In this document: positions 21,492 through 34,390 of the stretch, piece by piece | How positions within the stretch are numbered: the stretch's first letter is position 1 | How the letters are laid out: each line of letters opens with the position of its first letter | From: Sarcocystis neurona | Lineage: Eukaryota; Apicomplexa; Conoidasida; Eucoccidiorida; Sarcocystidae | NCBI GenBank assembly: GCA_000727475.1 | Contig: KL647311.1 | Coordinates: forward strand, 2,039,295 to 2,103,294 | Direction of reading: 5' to 3' | DNA length: 64,000 bases | Notes under the pieces: generated by a model | Seen by the model: the letters and a program-made list of their open reading frames with translations, nothing else | Databases searched by the model: none | Told to the model about the DNA's origin: nothing | Made by a program: the position numbers and the translations under genes

Positions 21492-22024
21492 CTACCTAGA
21501 CCTGCTGCATATGGACCAGCACGACAGCAACACCGCTACCAAGCAGACGGCAACCGCAGCAGTCGCTCCGAAAGATGGACGAGAATCCACCAGGAACACC
21601 GGTGCGGCTCCCTCTTTTCCTCCAGCGTCTGTCCCTCCTTCTGCAGCTGTTGCTGCTCCCGGACCTTCGCGGCTGTTCTTCCTTCGATGGGTGCTGTGTT
21701 GTAGGCTGCGGCTTTTTTCCTGTCCGGCTGAAATTTTTCCCGCTGTGCTGTGCCTTTCTACGTGTCCTGTCTCGTACTTCTTTTCTCCTGTGCTCCTCTG
21801 TGTCGTCAGTGTCCTCTTTTCCAGTGTTTCTGTTGCCCGTCGTACAGCTCTTGCTAACTCTGCTGACGCTTCTTTCGTTACAAACTCCTTTGCCTTTCCT
21901 GCTTCTGATGCTTCTCCCGCTGGCTCCGTCCCTCGTCGTACGCGGTTTCTGCTATCCTTCCTGTGATTTCTCGTGCCGCAGCAGCAAATCTCCGACCTGA
22001 CAAGATCTACGAAAAACGCAGGCT
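21492..22024 (-). CDS. Candidate exon: charged protein with C-terminal hydrophobic tail
   Basis: On the minus strand a frame is open from an acceptor-like CTGCAG at 22025 to a TAG at 21492-21494, with no ATG inside the early part. It reads FFVDLVRSEICCCGTRN, then an Ala/Glu/Lys/Thr-rich region (KEFVTKEASAELARAVRRAT) and ends with SFGATAAVAVCLVAVLLSCW plus a short basic tail. The hydrophobic end after small residues could be a transmembrane anchor or a GPI-attachment signal, as in Eimeria surface antigens, but no SAG signature was verified. The minus strand is T-poor here, which opens frames by composition alone, so the call is tentative. Confidence 0.35.
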
Positions 22025-23153
22025 CTGCAGCTTTACACCGTCTTCTTCAGAAAAGGAAAGAGAACCGCCCTGCAGCGTGGTTGTCCGTCCGCTGCCGCTA
22101 CGCGGGGTTTTCTGTCCCGATGGGGCCTCTTCCTGGCGCCTTGCGCACACTTTTGCGGCGTGCTTCCCCCTGTTTTTGTGTCTTCGCACAATCCACGGGC
22201 AATTCCGCCCACACCAGAATTGCCATATATAAACAAATTTCGACCTATGTTGCTTCCTGCCGCGGCCGTGACATTTCACCTACGTGGGTAGGCATTGCTC
22301 ACCAGCGACTTAGCGGGAGCGTCTACGTTGTAAGAACACAGTCAAAAGGTTATCACTCTCTACCCACAATACCTGCTGTGTAGACCTCCCAGTCGATAGA
22401 GATAGGTCGCCTCTTACAGGTCAATTTGATAATACCTGCTGCTGCTGCCCAGGCGCAGTACCCACGCGCATGTCATTTCATGTAGAGTCGGGTCCGCGAC
22501 CGCAAAGAAAGAAATATCTCCATCTATTACGATGTAGATACATATAGATGCGTCAACATTACGCTTGTATGTAACAGCGTGTAATCCAACGTCAGAACGG
22601 TATATCCACAAAATTCCGTATGTCCATCTATTACAATGTACACATAGAGTAAGATAGGGCATCTGTAGAGTATGGCGTCTTTCGACCTCACCGGCGTAAA
22701 TAGACAAAGATTCATACCTTCTAGGAGAACATTCAACACGGGCGACACCCCCACCGGCGCAGAGGTAGATTCTCATTCGCTGACCAGTGTCTCCGGCTGC
22801 GCCTTCATATCTACAAAAAAGAAACTAGTCGCTTACTTTCGGTCTGCTACAGTCCACAGGAGTCCACACACCTACCCCAGCTTTCTTTGTGCTGTGTGCG
22901 TGGAAGACAGGCATTATACTTTTCTTTGCAGCAGGTGCAGTTAGCCGGCACTGAGACAAGCGCTTGCTTCTACCGCTGCTGGCTCCTGCAGCACAGCAGC
23001 AGACGCATCATTTCACTCTTCCCATTTCCTAGCGGCAGCCTCAGTCGCCACGCTGATATTTTCGTATTGCTCCCGCCGCAGGCGCTGTAGCGGTTTCTGC
23101 TACGGCTGCTGCCGGCGCTGCTGCTCCTGTTATGAAAGGACGACCCTGATGGC
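22025..23153. other. No confident gene
   Basis: From 22025 to 22280 the minus strand is open in two frames (IYGNSGVGGIARGLCEDTK; SGQKTPRSGSGRTTTLQGG) and may hold an upstream exon of the 21492-22024 candidate. From 22300 to 22900 there is low-complexity DNA including a short imperfect duplication (CCATCTATTACGATGTA near 22522, CCATCTATTACAATGTA near 22623). From 22930 CTG/GCT triplets reappear, with a plus-strand frame containing FHSSHFLAAASVATLIFS. Confidence 0.45.
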
Positions 23154-23276
23154 ATGACACGCAATTCAAGCATTGCTTTTGTTAGCATTTCTGCTAAGGC
23201 CCAGGATGACGGCGTCCTCAAGATTTCTGCGCTGGGGCTGCGGCTGTTTGTTGCTGTGCTGCTGTGTTGCCTCTAA
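23154..23276 (+). pseudogene. Possible surface-antigen-like C-terminal relic
   Basis: A 40-codon frame from ATG 23154 to TAA 23274-23276 reads VSISAKAQDDGVLK and ends in ISALGLRLFVAVLLCCL, which has the look of a GPI-attachment tail. Just upstream, in another frame, AVAVSATAAAGAAAPVMKG stops at a TGA. Joining the two needs a one-base frame change, so this looks like the decayed 3' end of a GPI-anchored protein gene. The link to the Eimeria SAG family is a guess from tail composition only. Confidence 0.2.
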
Positions 23277-26200
23277 GACAGCACAGACACCTCTCTGTTG
23301 TTTCAGCTGCTGCCGCCGGTATACCTCGGCACGCATCGTACCCATCTCTCTATGCAGCCACTATTGCTGCTGGTCGTGAAGCTGTCCTTCCTACTACTGT
23401 CTGCGAAACGGCCGCATGTGCGGCTGTCTATGTTTGAAGATCTCTTCACCGCTGCTCCTGCCGCTTCTTCTTCCGGTGCCGCTTCTCACGCGCCTGCTGC
23501 CGCTGCTGCGTAACCCCGCATTTCTCGTGCCTTGCTGCTGTTGCTGCTTCTCCAGATCATGCGCCCGTCGATGACGCCGCTGGAGCTGCTCTGAGCTTGT
23601 TTACCTGCGGATGCTGTATCCGGGGATATAACTTTACCGTTTTACCGATCCACTGTTGCCGCTGCAGTTCCTCACGTTGGTCTCCCCTTTCCCCTGCCGG
23701 TAGATCTCCTCGAAGCGGCAGCGGATCTACACCGTAGACACAAGGCAGCTGCCTCTCTGCAAGAGCAAAAGGCAAAAAAAAAAGAAAGTTCTATCCCCAC
23801 AAAAAGATTTCTGTTGCGATGTTCTCCAACCACTACACTCGCAAGAGCAATGCCACAGCGCTTCCAGCGCACGTAGAAAAAGCAACACAGCACAGCAGCA
23901 GCGAGTTGCTGTGCAAGCTGGCTGTATCAGAGCAAGCAACCACCCACGCGGCGCGCAGGAAGACATCCACCGTCCTGCTGCTGCGTGCTGGTGGCGTGTA
24001 GGTGTATGTCGTGCTGCTTGTGCTGCGGAACTGCGGCACAGCCTCTGTGAGCAACCAGGGTGCGACCAGTAGAGTAGTAACGGAGAGATCTACGCAGCAG
24101 CAATATACACGCACTCGTTGTTGGTGTTCCGTCCCTCCCACTCAGTACTAAAGCAGCAGCACAACAGAGCAACCGGCAGCAGCAGGAGCGGTGGATGTAT
24201 ACACGAAAGGAACAACAGATGCAGCAGCATTGGCCTCAGAGTGCCGTGCTTCTCGGTTCCCCGCAGCGCGTTATATAAATATCAGCGCCCCCTCCCCGGT
24301 ACAAAGACCCCACAGGGAAAGCCAAATTTTACGCGCTTCTTCCTCGTGCCCCAATCGCAGCAGCGGCGGTGCAGCAACACCGTTACTTCGCCGCAGAGAT
24401 GCTGCGGTCGGTCGCCACGGTTGCGCTGCACGGATACGTCTTCGGCGGCGGGAGAAACTTCAGCGGGTATGCCACCAGCGACACAAACATGCTGTCCTGC
24501 TGCGGAGGCTGCTCCTGCTGTTTCATTGCAGCTGCTCGTCTGCGTGTGGTCTTCCACTGCTGTCGCAACTGTGCTGCCGCTCTTCTCCTCTCCGCATCTT
24601 CTTGCTACCCTCTGCTATCTCTGTGCGAGGCATCTTCTGCTGCGCTGGCGCGGCACGCCCCGTTGCTTGTCTGCTGTTGGTGGTCTGCTGCCTGCTATTT
24701 TCGGGCGTTGATGCCCGTCTGATGCTGCCTTTCTGCCGTTGCTCCCCTTCTGCGCCCGTGCCGCCTGCTGCTGTCGTTTGTCGAGTCCAGCTGCCACGCT
24801 GCTCTTGCCACTGTTACGCTGCCTGCCACAGCTGCTACTCCCAGATTCACGCGTAATTAGAATATATCTCCCCACACAGGCACAGCCCTCCATCCCGATA
24901 TAGAATCACTCACACATCTGTCGTGTACGCAAAAATACCTCTGCTGCGTGCGTACACAAACGTACAAATACGCCTCCTATATCTCCTTCCGTGTATGGTG
25001 TATCTGAATCTACGCGTTGGCCGATGCACAATCAACTCGGTGCACGAAGGTATGTCATAAAGAGCCTTCATATACGATGCTCTACACACACGTATGGTGC
25101 TCTACGAACACTCACGTCCATCTTCCCTTCGAACGTACCCACAAAGGTACATGAGTAGTGTTTACATCCCTCCACATGTGAACCAGGGTGTATACCTTCA
25201 CACCGGATGAAGTGGGACTCCACCTAGATATACAGTATCACATCTGTCTACACAAATGGGCGGACACATACAGGATGTCTACCTATGTCTGCACGTAAAG
25301 GTATGCTTACATCCGCAGTAAACGGCGAGTGGCAGAAATTGTCCCGAAAAACCTTAGGGAAGGGGGGAAACCCGAACAGCAAGAGTACGTCTGAGCAGAA
25401 CATTGTCGGCGACGTTAAACCAACTGTATATTCAACCGACTTATGAACAAGTAACATCGATTCAAGGACGCAGCAAACATGCATAGGCTTGAATGATAAG
25501 CACACGTAAAAGGTACAGGCTCACAAGGGAACGAAGCAGGCACAGGAGTACAGGAATAACACGAAAATATTGAGCGTAACCAGGAAACACTCATTAACAG
25601 AGCTTCACCCTAAGCATGAACAGAAACAAGGATGCAAGTTATGAAAGCCAGTGAAGTACGAATTGCTCCAGTCGTACAATACAAGCACGACGTTTCCCAT
25701 TCAAAGGCATGGAAGTGATGCACCCACTGTAGCACTCGACAGACACAATCGGTGAAACATCTTACCAGCGACCACCCGAAGACACATTTTATGCAGATAC
25801 GACGACAGAGGCGCACACAGACACGTCTGTTCACGGACAACTCTACATCTTGCAAGTATAGACACGCAGCTCTTTGCAGACAAATCTTCATTAACACGGA
25901 TGATATATCTCTATACTTACACATATACATATATCTGCAGAAGTGTAGACAACGCCCTGCCAGGATATGATACCAGCATGGGTAAATCACAGAAAATTGT
26001 GAAGACGAGCAGATGCAGAAAACAGTGTATTCACATACGAAATTATCCAGATGTACGCACACGTAAGGAATCGTGGCGCGTTCCCTGACACTACAAATAG
26101 AAAGGGCAACCCTGGAAACGGACACAAAAGTGAGATGCCTTTCTACCGTGAGCTTACAATAATCTGCGCAAAGCCAGCACGTGTGGAAGAAAAGTATACA

Positions 26201-27900
26201 AGCAACGATCACACAACGACCAAGTGCGGATGCCTGTATTCTTTCGTGCGAACGCTCAGCAACAGTGCGGAGGGATCAACCATGTGAGCTACAAATGCAA
26301 CATCGCATAACAATCACCGGATGCAAGCGACCAGTGGAAACAATGCGTCTGCCAAAAATGAGGATCACTTTTCTGTTTACACAAATAGGACAGGCTCGGT
26401 CATCTGCAGAGCAAACACTGGCAGCAATGTCTTGCGGATGCAGTGGTACACTGGGAGTGTTACGACAGAAGGCGACTTTAGCTTCATTCAGCGAAGACGC
26501 AGGAAACTGGTAGAAGCCATCGAACTAGCGACATATCCGCCGTGTGTGGACATACGCATACGTAACAAAAGTACAGAAGTCTGCAGGAGGCACACATGAA
26601 ACGGACACGCGCAAGCGGATCAGATTTGTGCCCGTTCTATGATTGTGAAGGCGCAAGCCCGGGGAAATGCAAGGATAGATACACATCAACACGAAAATGA
26701 TGCGAGAACGTCATTCACTACCAAATGACGTGTGTGCAGAACAACAGTGAGCGAGTTCGAAGAGGTAGTGGAACGCCTTTGACTTGTGCTACCAGGCACA
26801 AATGGCGTGCCGACCCCACAGACGCCACCAAGACGACACGTTCTGTGAGAAGTTCCGAAAAATGGTTAGAGTAAGCAACCACGGGAAAATAGGTTGACAC
26901 ACACCTGCGCTGACCAAGAACGAACTGTATATTCTCTTTGCACACATGTTTCGTCCTCCCTCACTCACATGTTTCCCTCAGCATCTGTCGTCACAACGTT
27001 ATGTTCCTTCCCATCACCAGCGGAAATAAATGCAGACGCCAGTGCGCAAGTTACTGCCTGTGTGCGGTAGCATCCACTGAGAAACTACGTCTGACTCGTG
27101 CCACGAGTGCGCCGGCAGTAATAGGAGGCATCATGCGTCTCCTGTTTCAAGCACAACGTGAGAGACGTCAGGACGCCTAGCCTTTTTCTGTTTGAGACCT
27201 TGCACTGTGAGATAGCTGTAATGAGACGTGCACTTCTTTCCGTATGGATATCGATCGTCGGTTTTTTACAGATACATACGTATGTTGCTCTTTGCCTCGA
27301 ATATAGACGACGATTCGAATGGATTCGCAGTCCACCATTTCTTCGCATGGGATCTACAGGCTGTTTGTCCACATCTGCTTTTCACTGCTGCAGGTGGCAA
27401 ATCTAATGTAGGAGACTACGTAGCAACGAAACTCAAAGCAGCTGATGAAAAAGAAAGTCGTGATCGTACCCAGAAGGAGCAGTTTTATTGGACAGATTGA
27501 AGAGCACGCAAGGGCAAGAGCTACCCACTTTCCCACAGTGGACTCTTAAGCTGGATGTACGATACAGTGTGGGGTTTCTCCTGTATTCCTTCAACGATGG
27601 CACACAACGCATGTAGATCACTTTACACGTGTGAGAGTTAAGGCAGACAGCTAGGATTCCGCAGCGGAACTGCAAGTGCGGCAAGTATGGTAGGAAAGGA
27701 AACGAATTTCACAGTAGGGCACCAGAAAGCAGCGGCTGCATGAACACAAGAACCAGTACCTGTGGAACTACTCCTTTTTATCGGCGACTGTGCCTGTGCG
27801 GAAGGAGGTCCCCGAGTCAGTAAAAGACATTTCTATTCAACGGCGATTCTATCAGGTGCGCCATACTTTTATTACCATTTATCTACCCATATATGTATTC
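23277..27900. other. Gene-poor interval
   Basis: CTG/GCT-rich patches at 23.3-23.6 and 24.3-24.85 kb give open but inconsistent frames (for example TDTSSAAGETSAGMPPATQ near 24430), suggesting decayed HAAR-type coding sequence. From 24.9 to 27.9 kb the DNA has no triplet repeats and only short frames on both strands; I see nothing assignable. Confidence 0.5.
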
Positions 27901-28314
27901 ATGCGTGGAGCTTGCCGGCTCATCCGCGAGCTTTGCGTGACCGGTGCTGCTTTTTGTCATATCTGGAGGATCATGGTCATTATCAGATTCATTCAGAAAA
28001 AAGCATCTGGCAGTGTCGCTCTTCGCGACATTAACGATGTACAAGAGTCCGTGAATTTCTCGGTCTGGAAAATGCAGGAATCCACGTGCCGTTCAAAAGA
28101 GCAGTCGCGCACATTCAGTTGCGAGGAGCTCTTACAAACTGTCGCGCCGGCAGTAGGGAAACGTCCACGCTTGACAGCTCCTGCCTCACCTGTGGGACCC
28201 TTGCGCCAAGGACAAGAGTCCGCCAGGTTTATAGGTATTTTTTACGAGAAGCTATCAACCATCCGCAAGCGACTGCGTCTCCATGTGTACAAGCATACCT
28301 GGCAGTGCAACTAG
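27901..28314 (+). CDS. Hypothetical ORF, 137 codons
   Basis: ATG at 27901 (MRGACRLIRELCVTGAAF) to a stop at 28314. The frame is also open upstream to 27790 without an ATG. The product is not low-complexity and contains NDVQESVNFSVWKMQEST, LRQGQESARFIGIFYEKL and a basic end. No domain was recognised and no splice sites are obvious. It is listed because length and composition are above what surrounds it, but it may be chance. Confidence 0.25.
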   Translation: MRGACRLIRELCVTGAAFCHIWRIMVIIRFIQKKASGSVALRDINDVQESVNFSVWKMQESTCRSKEQSRTFSCEELLQTVAPAVGKRPRLTAPASPVGPLRQGQESARFIGIFYEKLSTIRKRLRLHVYKHTWQCN

Positions 28315-29197
28315 CATTCCTGTGCGTGGTGTTGCTCGGTGGACGACGCATGGTGTTCTGCAATCTGCACACAAACTGCGTTTTCAGAGGTGGGATGCAT
28401 ACATACTAGCTGACGTCTCGGTCGGAGTGCAGACACCCATTCGTTGCTCGTCTCTCTCTCTCTATGTAGATATATATGTAATTATATGCCGTCCATCCCT
28501 TCCTTACCTATACGTGTTTCTACAGGTAAATGCAGTCGTATAACGGCTAAGATATAAGCAGGCGTGTTCTTCACTTCTGGTTCCGCCAGGTGGTACGTGA
28601 AATTCCCTGGATTGTTGCCGAAAGTGCCTTTTTTCGTTCTAGTTCAACCGTCGAAACCAAGCAAGGTAGCATCAGCTGTGCTAAACACGACATGCCTAAG
28701 AGGTACTAGCAGCATCAGCAGCAGCAGGACTGCCACTGGGCCGGGATAAATTGAGGAGCGGCGCGAGCAACATAGACACCGACAAAGCAGCACGAGAGCC
28801 AGCAGGGCATGGAACAGGTGTTGCCGCAGGAAAGCAAGAAGAGCACGGCAACAGGAACACCAGTGACGGTGGCGGCAGAACAGGCTTATCCACCCCGTTG
28901 CAGAAGGTGTCGAATAACAAATCGAACGGCAGTACGACTGCGATTACAAAAAGACCTGTCCCTCAAGACGTGGTGTTGGTGTCTGGTGACATTCCTAGAA
29001 TACATACAGGATGTGCGTCCCTGCACATGCAAATATTGGGCGATTGATATTTTACTGTTGCGTAGATCCGCTGACCCACGCGGATTCTTGCGTGCGACAG
29101 CGTGCTGCAAAACAGGATGAGCGCAAGCGCATCCTGGTGTTCCTCTTAGTCAGGTGGTCCCGACGCAACAGTGTGCTGCTACGGTAGCGCACCTGTT
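28315..29197. other. No confident gene
   Basis: Two overlapping plus-strand frames (28751-29047, N/S/G/T-rich; 28809-29120, with WCWCLVTFLEYIQDVRPC) and a minus-strand frame compete. Nothing distinguishes a real one. Confidence 0.45.
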
Positions 29198-30440
29198 TTA
29201 AGGCACTTCGGGTCTCCTCTCGCCTTTACTAATCCTATTTTCAAACGGCTCCCCCCAACTTCTCGTGTGCCTCATTGTGGTTCGATGCTGGTGGTGTTGC
29301 CGCTGCTGCAGCTGCTCCTGCTTGTTCACCTTCCATCGCTGCTCCGGCCTTTTTAATGTTTCAGTTGATTTGTCCTTGAGTGTACCGACGTGAGTGCCGC
29401 GAGCGCCGCTTGTACGGCTACTGCTCGCGTCCAAGATGCTGCTGCTTCTGGTAGTGCATGGGCTCCTGGTGTTTGTCGTAGCCTTGTCCCTCCAACTGCT
29501 CTTCACCCTCCTGGCCCCGCAGGTGTTGTTGTCGCTGTGTATAACCGGCCACGGCAACAGTTTGTCGTGGTTATGTTACTTTTCTTGTGCTGATACATGG
29601 TGTTGCTGCCGCGCTCGCTATTACTGCTTCTGCCTCATGCACTGTGCAGCCCTGGCATTCTGTCCTCCGACGGATCGTGTGCTGTCCTGAGGACTCGTGG
29701 AGCTCGTGGTCGTGAAAAATTGCTACCCTCCTAGAGGCTGGCGCTGTACGCGTACGCGCAGTAACACTTCTGTCGTGGTAGTCCAACTGTTGGTGCTTCT
29801 GCTACAAATCCACCCACGTAGCGTGGGACTGCCTCAGGTACGTGTGCTGGTGGAGGTTGCCACCCGGTGTCCCTGCATTCGCCGCTGCTGCTGAACGTCT
29901 GTCTCCGTAGTCAGGCTGCCACAACAATAGTTGATACGTATTTGCCGCTGCCGAGGCTTACTCGGGGTGGTTATGTCGTCCCCACGTGGTGGTCCGGTGC
30001 TGGTGCTCTCACCGTTGTGACGGTGTTCCTGTTCGTACTCCGGGGACTCTTGGCGGTGCGGCTGGTGTTCCAGCGCGGTGGTGGCGCGATGATGGTGTTG
30101 CGCGTGTGTCTACTTTTAGTACGACGGCTCCGTCGTCGACGGCTCGCGGAGCGGCCGCGGCGCTAGCCTCGATGCGGTGGGTGGTACTTGTGTTGTAAAT
30201 ATCAATCTTGGTGTTTCGTGCTCGTTCGTCAACAGTGTTCCGAAGATGGTCGTTGTTCTCTTCCGACGCTGGCACACGTTCGTCAGAAACACAATTCTCT
30301 GCTTTTCCACCTGCTGCTGCGCCTTCTGTTGTGGAACAGAATAAAAGTGTTCCCACCCTCTCCCGTTCTGTCGCCACCGCTGGAGTCGGCACCCGAGCCA
30401 CAAACACGTGTGAAGCCAATTCGACATGGTAAGATTCACA
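29198..30440 (-). other. T-poor minus-strand island with overlapping open frames
   Basis: The minus strand has few T residues, so stop codons are rare and long frames stay open in several phases. The most attractive runs from an acceptor-like GTGTGACAG at about 30441 to a CAACG|GTGAGA donor at about 30012, including ENCVSDERVPASEENNDHL and RNTVDERARNTKIDIYNTS. Others cover 29571-29786 and 29198-29557. It could be one multi-exon minus-strand gene. Plus-strand readings end in a hydrophobic AAAALASMRWVVLVL near 30198. I cannot separate coding from composition here. Confidence 0.3.
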
Positions 30441-31127
30441 CTGTCACACACGTTCAGGTGGGGAAGTGCTTAAGGGGAAGTGCAGAGTCTTATGGCCAGG
30501 AATATGTGCGCATGGAATAGAGATAGGAAAGCCTAGCATCTTCCTTCACTTATGTTTCTCTAAGGGACGTATCACGTTGTTACTACGCACGCGTAAGAGC
30601 GGAGACACACGGCACAGAGAAATCCATGTATCGGGTTGGGTGTTTCCGGGTTATCCACCTTGAGCACCACTTGTGGGCGTGAACACCCACGTGTAGTTCT
30701 CGCTTCGCATACAAGCATTTCGACGCGAGGAATTGCGTTCGCATGTCTGTACATTCAGCAACCACAATGCAACTTCGGTGCGACCTTTTGGGAGATTTCC
30801 GCCCTGTCGAAAGAATATTTAGATTCGCCATGCGTATCCGGACGTGGCCAGTATTGCGCGTGCGAACACGGGGCGGACGCGGCCGGAGTGTACGTGGGAA
30901 GTTCGGGTGGTGCCATCACCGCTACTGAAGTGGTGCTGCTCCCCCAGATTTTTATTTCTTGCTGTCGTGTTCCCGATGCTCAGGGGACACGGCGATGCAG
31001 TCGGAAAAGTAGGCTCGGTTTGCGCACGACCAGTGTGGAATACGCGAGGATATAGCCGAGGTAAGTTGGGGCGTCGTCCGGTATTGCGTGTGCGGGTACG
31101 TGTGAGAGCGAGAATCCTAAACCGCCA

Positions 31128-31565
31128 ATGCGTAATCGAACTCCATCAAATACGGGCAGGTATGAAATGTCAAAGGAACAGAAGGACGTGGGCGGCGGCG
31201 CTGATCCTGCGCGAACATCGTTTCAGCATCGCGTGTCTAGATCCAGACAAATATGCCGCCCGAACCGCGGTTGGCATCAGAACTTTGATGACCGAAAGGC
31301 TGGAAAGCGAGGAGATCCGCAGCTACTGTTGGAAGAGGTGAGCTGCGTGGCTGGATATTGCGACTTTACATGTGGACATAGATATGTGCTTGAGAATGCT
31401 AGTGGTCGCTTGATATTATCCGTCGTAAACGGGGGGGCAGATGGGACAGAAAGCAGATGTTTTTGGCATGCACGTCGCGTCAACGGCTCATCTCACTGCA
31501 TGCATCTTAACGAAGACACGTACATGTACAGAAGATGCAGAAAGCCATGTCACATCGATAGGTAA
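31128..31565 (+). CDS. Hypothetical ORF, 145 codons
   Basis: ATG at 31128 to a stop at 31563-31565. It begins with a polar N-terminus (NTGRYEMSKEQKDVGGGAD) and has a Cys/His-containing C-terminal half (VSCVAGYCDFTCGHRYVLEN, SRCFWHARRVN, YRRCRKPCHIDR). The Cys/His spacing does not match a zinc-finger class I can name. An overlapping plus-strand frame (30844-31341) lies in another phase. No splice sites were assigned. It may be an expressed small protein or chance. Confidence 0.27.
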   Translation: MRNRTPSNTGRYEMSKEQKDVGGGADPARTSFQHRVSRSRQICRPNRGWHQNFDDRKAGKRGDPQLLLEEVSCVAGYCDFTCGHRYVLENASGRLILSVVNGGADGTESRCFWHARRVNGSSHCMHLNEDTYMYRRCRKPCHIDR

Positions 31566-34390
31566 GCGTACATGATGTAAGGGAGCCCGAATAGACCACG
31601 TACGGTCAAGAGAATTAGTCAACTATTGCACGAAAATGGAGAGAGAGAGACGAGGCAAAAGTCATGCACAGTGAAGTCTCGAAAGGTTGTACATTAACGG
31701 CGGATTCAGAGACGCTGCCGCTGCACATAGTAAAATTCTTGTGAATTTGAACTCCAGAGCGTATAGCTTTCTATACCAGTCCCAAGTACCGGGTCCATCC
31801 ATCGAGTGTATGTGTGTGTGTGTGTGGGTGGTTGCGTGTTTCGACGAGTCAGCTATAGTTGTTTCAACAGAAGCGTGTCTACCTCAAAAATATGGACATA
31901 CTTGCGCACATACGCCTAGGTATTTGTGCATTCAGTATTATTACTCTTATGATCCTAGGTCGTGGGCAAATCCATCAAGCGCCGTAGAAAGTTCGTTGAG
32001 GGCTCCAGGTGTATACCTAGGAGGTGGAGGTAGTGCGAAACTTTGAACGGAAGAGTCCGGAAGGACGTAGGCATCCGTACAAGCTTGTACATGTATGTAA
32101 GTGTGTATCCGTGAGTGCACACAAGCTCTGCGTGGCCCTTCCACGCTAGGTCTGCAGACGCCGGGTATAAACTTGATTCCGAGGCTCTTGGAACGGATAG
32201 TTGATCCGGCAGAAATACGCTTATTATTAGGCAGAGGATGGAAGCAGTATCCGCTCACAACCATCTAGGAAGTACGAAAGGAGTACAACAGAAAAGGTGC
32301 CGACACGAGGACTGACCTGCTCTTGTTTCTGAGGTGGAGATAGCTAATTTTTTTAATCCCTTGTGAACCGACAGAAATGTAAGACAGCGATGCACGCGGG
32401 AGCGCGTGACTGTAAAACATCGCTGATGTCCAGCATGACTTCGCGCGCATGTTCATACACATACAAATCACCAGTGACTACGTATGCGACTTCACCGGCC
32501 GCTACGTCTGCGTCTCGCCTGGTTGAAGTGTGGGCGACTTTAGAGCAGTAGACACACACATGGAGGGCCGCATACACGTGTAGATGTACATGTGTAAATA
32601 TGTGTGTATATATATATATATATGCACACACCCTCCCATGCAGATGTCTCTGTGTACATCTGGGTCAATAAGGAAAATAAATGTGTATGTGTATAACCGT
32701 ATTTTCTCGGATACAGAAGAGGTGATGTGTGCGTGTTAATAGGAGTATATAGACGCAGACCTTTGTATGTGTACACATGTACACTTGTTTATGTACGTCC
32801 GTCGCAGAAGGTCACCATGTGCGTATGTATATGTATGTATATACCTGCATATTTGTGTGGTCACGTAGATACACACATGTGTATTCAAAGGTATATACGT
32901 ACAAACGGGAGAAGTGAAGTGAGAACCACGGGACGGTAGGTGTACGCGTGTACGACAATTACGCAGGAGAGAATGGTTGACACGGAAATAATTGACAGGC
33001 CGAGAACAACGCACGCGAGCAGGGCCTGTCCGTTGGGCAGAAGGTGCTTACAGTAATTGTTGAGACGTCTGTAGGGGTAAACGGGAACAACAGAGTACAT
33101 ACGAACATGTGGATTTGAGTGTAAAGAAACATTCAAGCGTTGAAAAGACAAATTACACCAAGGTGTATATATATGCGGGACGAAGTGAACGTTGACAAGA
33201 GCTCACATAAACGAGGGTGTAGAAAGGTTTCTTCGTGACACACGACGGAGTCGAAGACAAGAAAACAGAGGGAGACGCAAACATTAGAAAGTAGTATACA
33301 GTTTGGACGACAGCAGAGCACAACAATGCACATGCATCTACGCGAAATCAAGCAACTCTTCGAAAATATTCATCTATATGTATACACCAATGTACACTAT
33401 ATATATAAGTATATATGCGCATACGTGAGCACGCCGAGGTACGCAGGTAGGAGGAGGAAGAAAAGCAGCTCTGCTGCTTTTGGAATTTCGGTACAGGTGT
33501 AGATGCATGCATAAGTGTGCGCATGCAACGAAACACACAGTTAGCTAAAATAGCTACGCATACAGATACATGTGTATATGTTGCTCGGTGCCTTTGAGAA
33601 TACGAGCCGGCATTCTCAGGGATGCACCTGTACGTTGTGGAACGTGAGCTAGAATCCTGTAATTATAGATGCAGACGTATGTATAACCGTGCTCGTGAAG
33701 GAAAGCCGGATAATCGATAGATTGGTACGTACTTTCAGCCACCAGGGTGCTGCTATGACTTCCATCGAGGAATCACTAACGTAGTCAAGTATACTCGTAT
33801 GTATGTTAGTGTGTGTATATGCTGTCCAGGAGAGCAGGGTATGTTCCTACCGATATTGCACGTGTACCTAGACGTGCTCAATATCACACTGCGCCGGTGC
33901 GTCTGTCCACCTAGCATTCAAGCACGCCTTGCAGCGTGTGTGTGAGTGCGGCGTTCGAGATGGGAGAATTTCCAGATGTATAGAGATTGTTCAGTTTGCG
34001 CGCACAGGGGGAGAGCTGACGAGAACATGTTTGCGTATGTGGTGCCAAGAGTAATAGAATAACTGACATATGTAAACGTAGGGTGGTAAGGCGAAGCCTG
34101 TCAGACGCATATCGTGAAGTGCACTCGCAAACACATATGCGTTTATATGTACACGTACCGAAAATAGTTAGATAGGTACTTAGTTACTAGAGAGTACAGG
34201 AGGGGTCGACGAACACACATGTGTACGGATATGTATGTATACGTATGGATACGTCTTCGTCGACCCGTGTAGCAGGGTGATAGATCGGCAGCCGGGATCG
34301 AGATGAACTAAAAGAGATACCTATTCAGCCGAAACATCGGCAAGAAGGAAGACACGAAGGGGGACGACTGGTCGTGCGCGCCAGCGAAAG
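31566..34390. other. Microsatellite-bearing, no confident gene
   Basis: Contains a GT run at 31811-31827, a GTGTATATATATATATATAT block at 32604-32623, ACATGTAC-type repeats to 32.9 kb and mixed sequence after that. Open frames are short and occur on both strands. Confidence 0.55.

Noticed and set aside
20561..21499. 312-codon plus-strand frame as a confident gene
   Set aside because: The first part is ordinary non-coding-like sequence, opposite-strand frames are equally protein-like, and no splice sites or domains support it.
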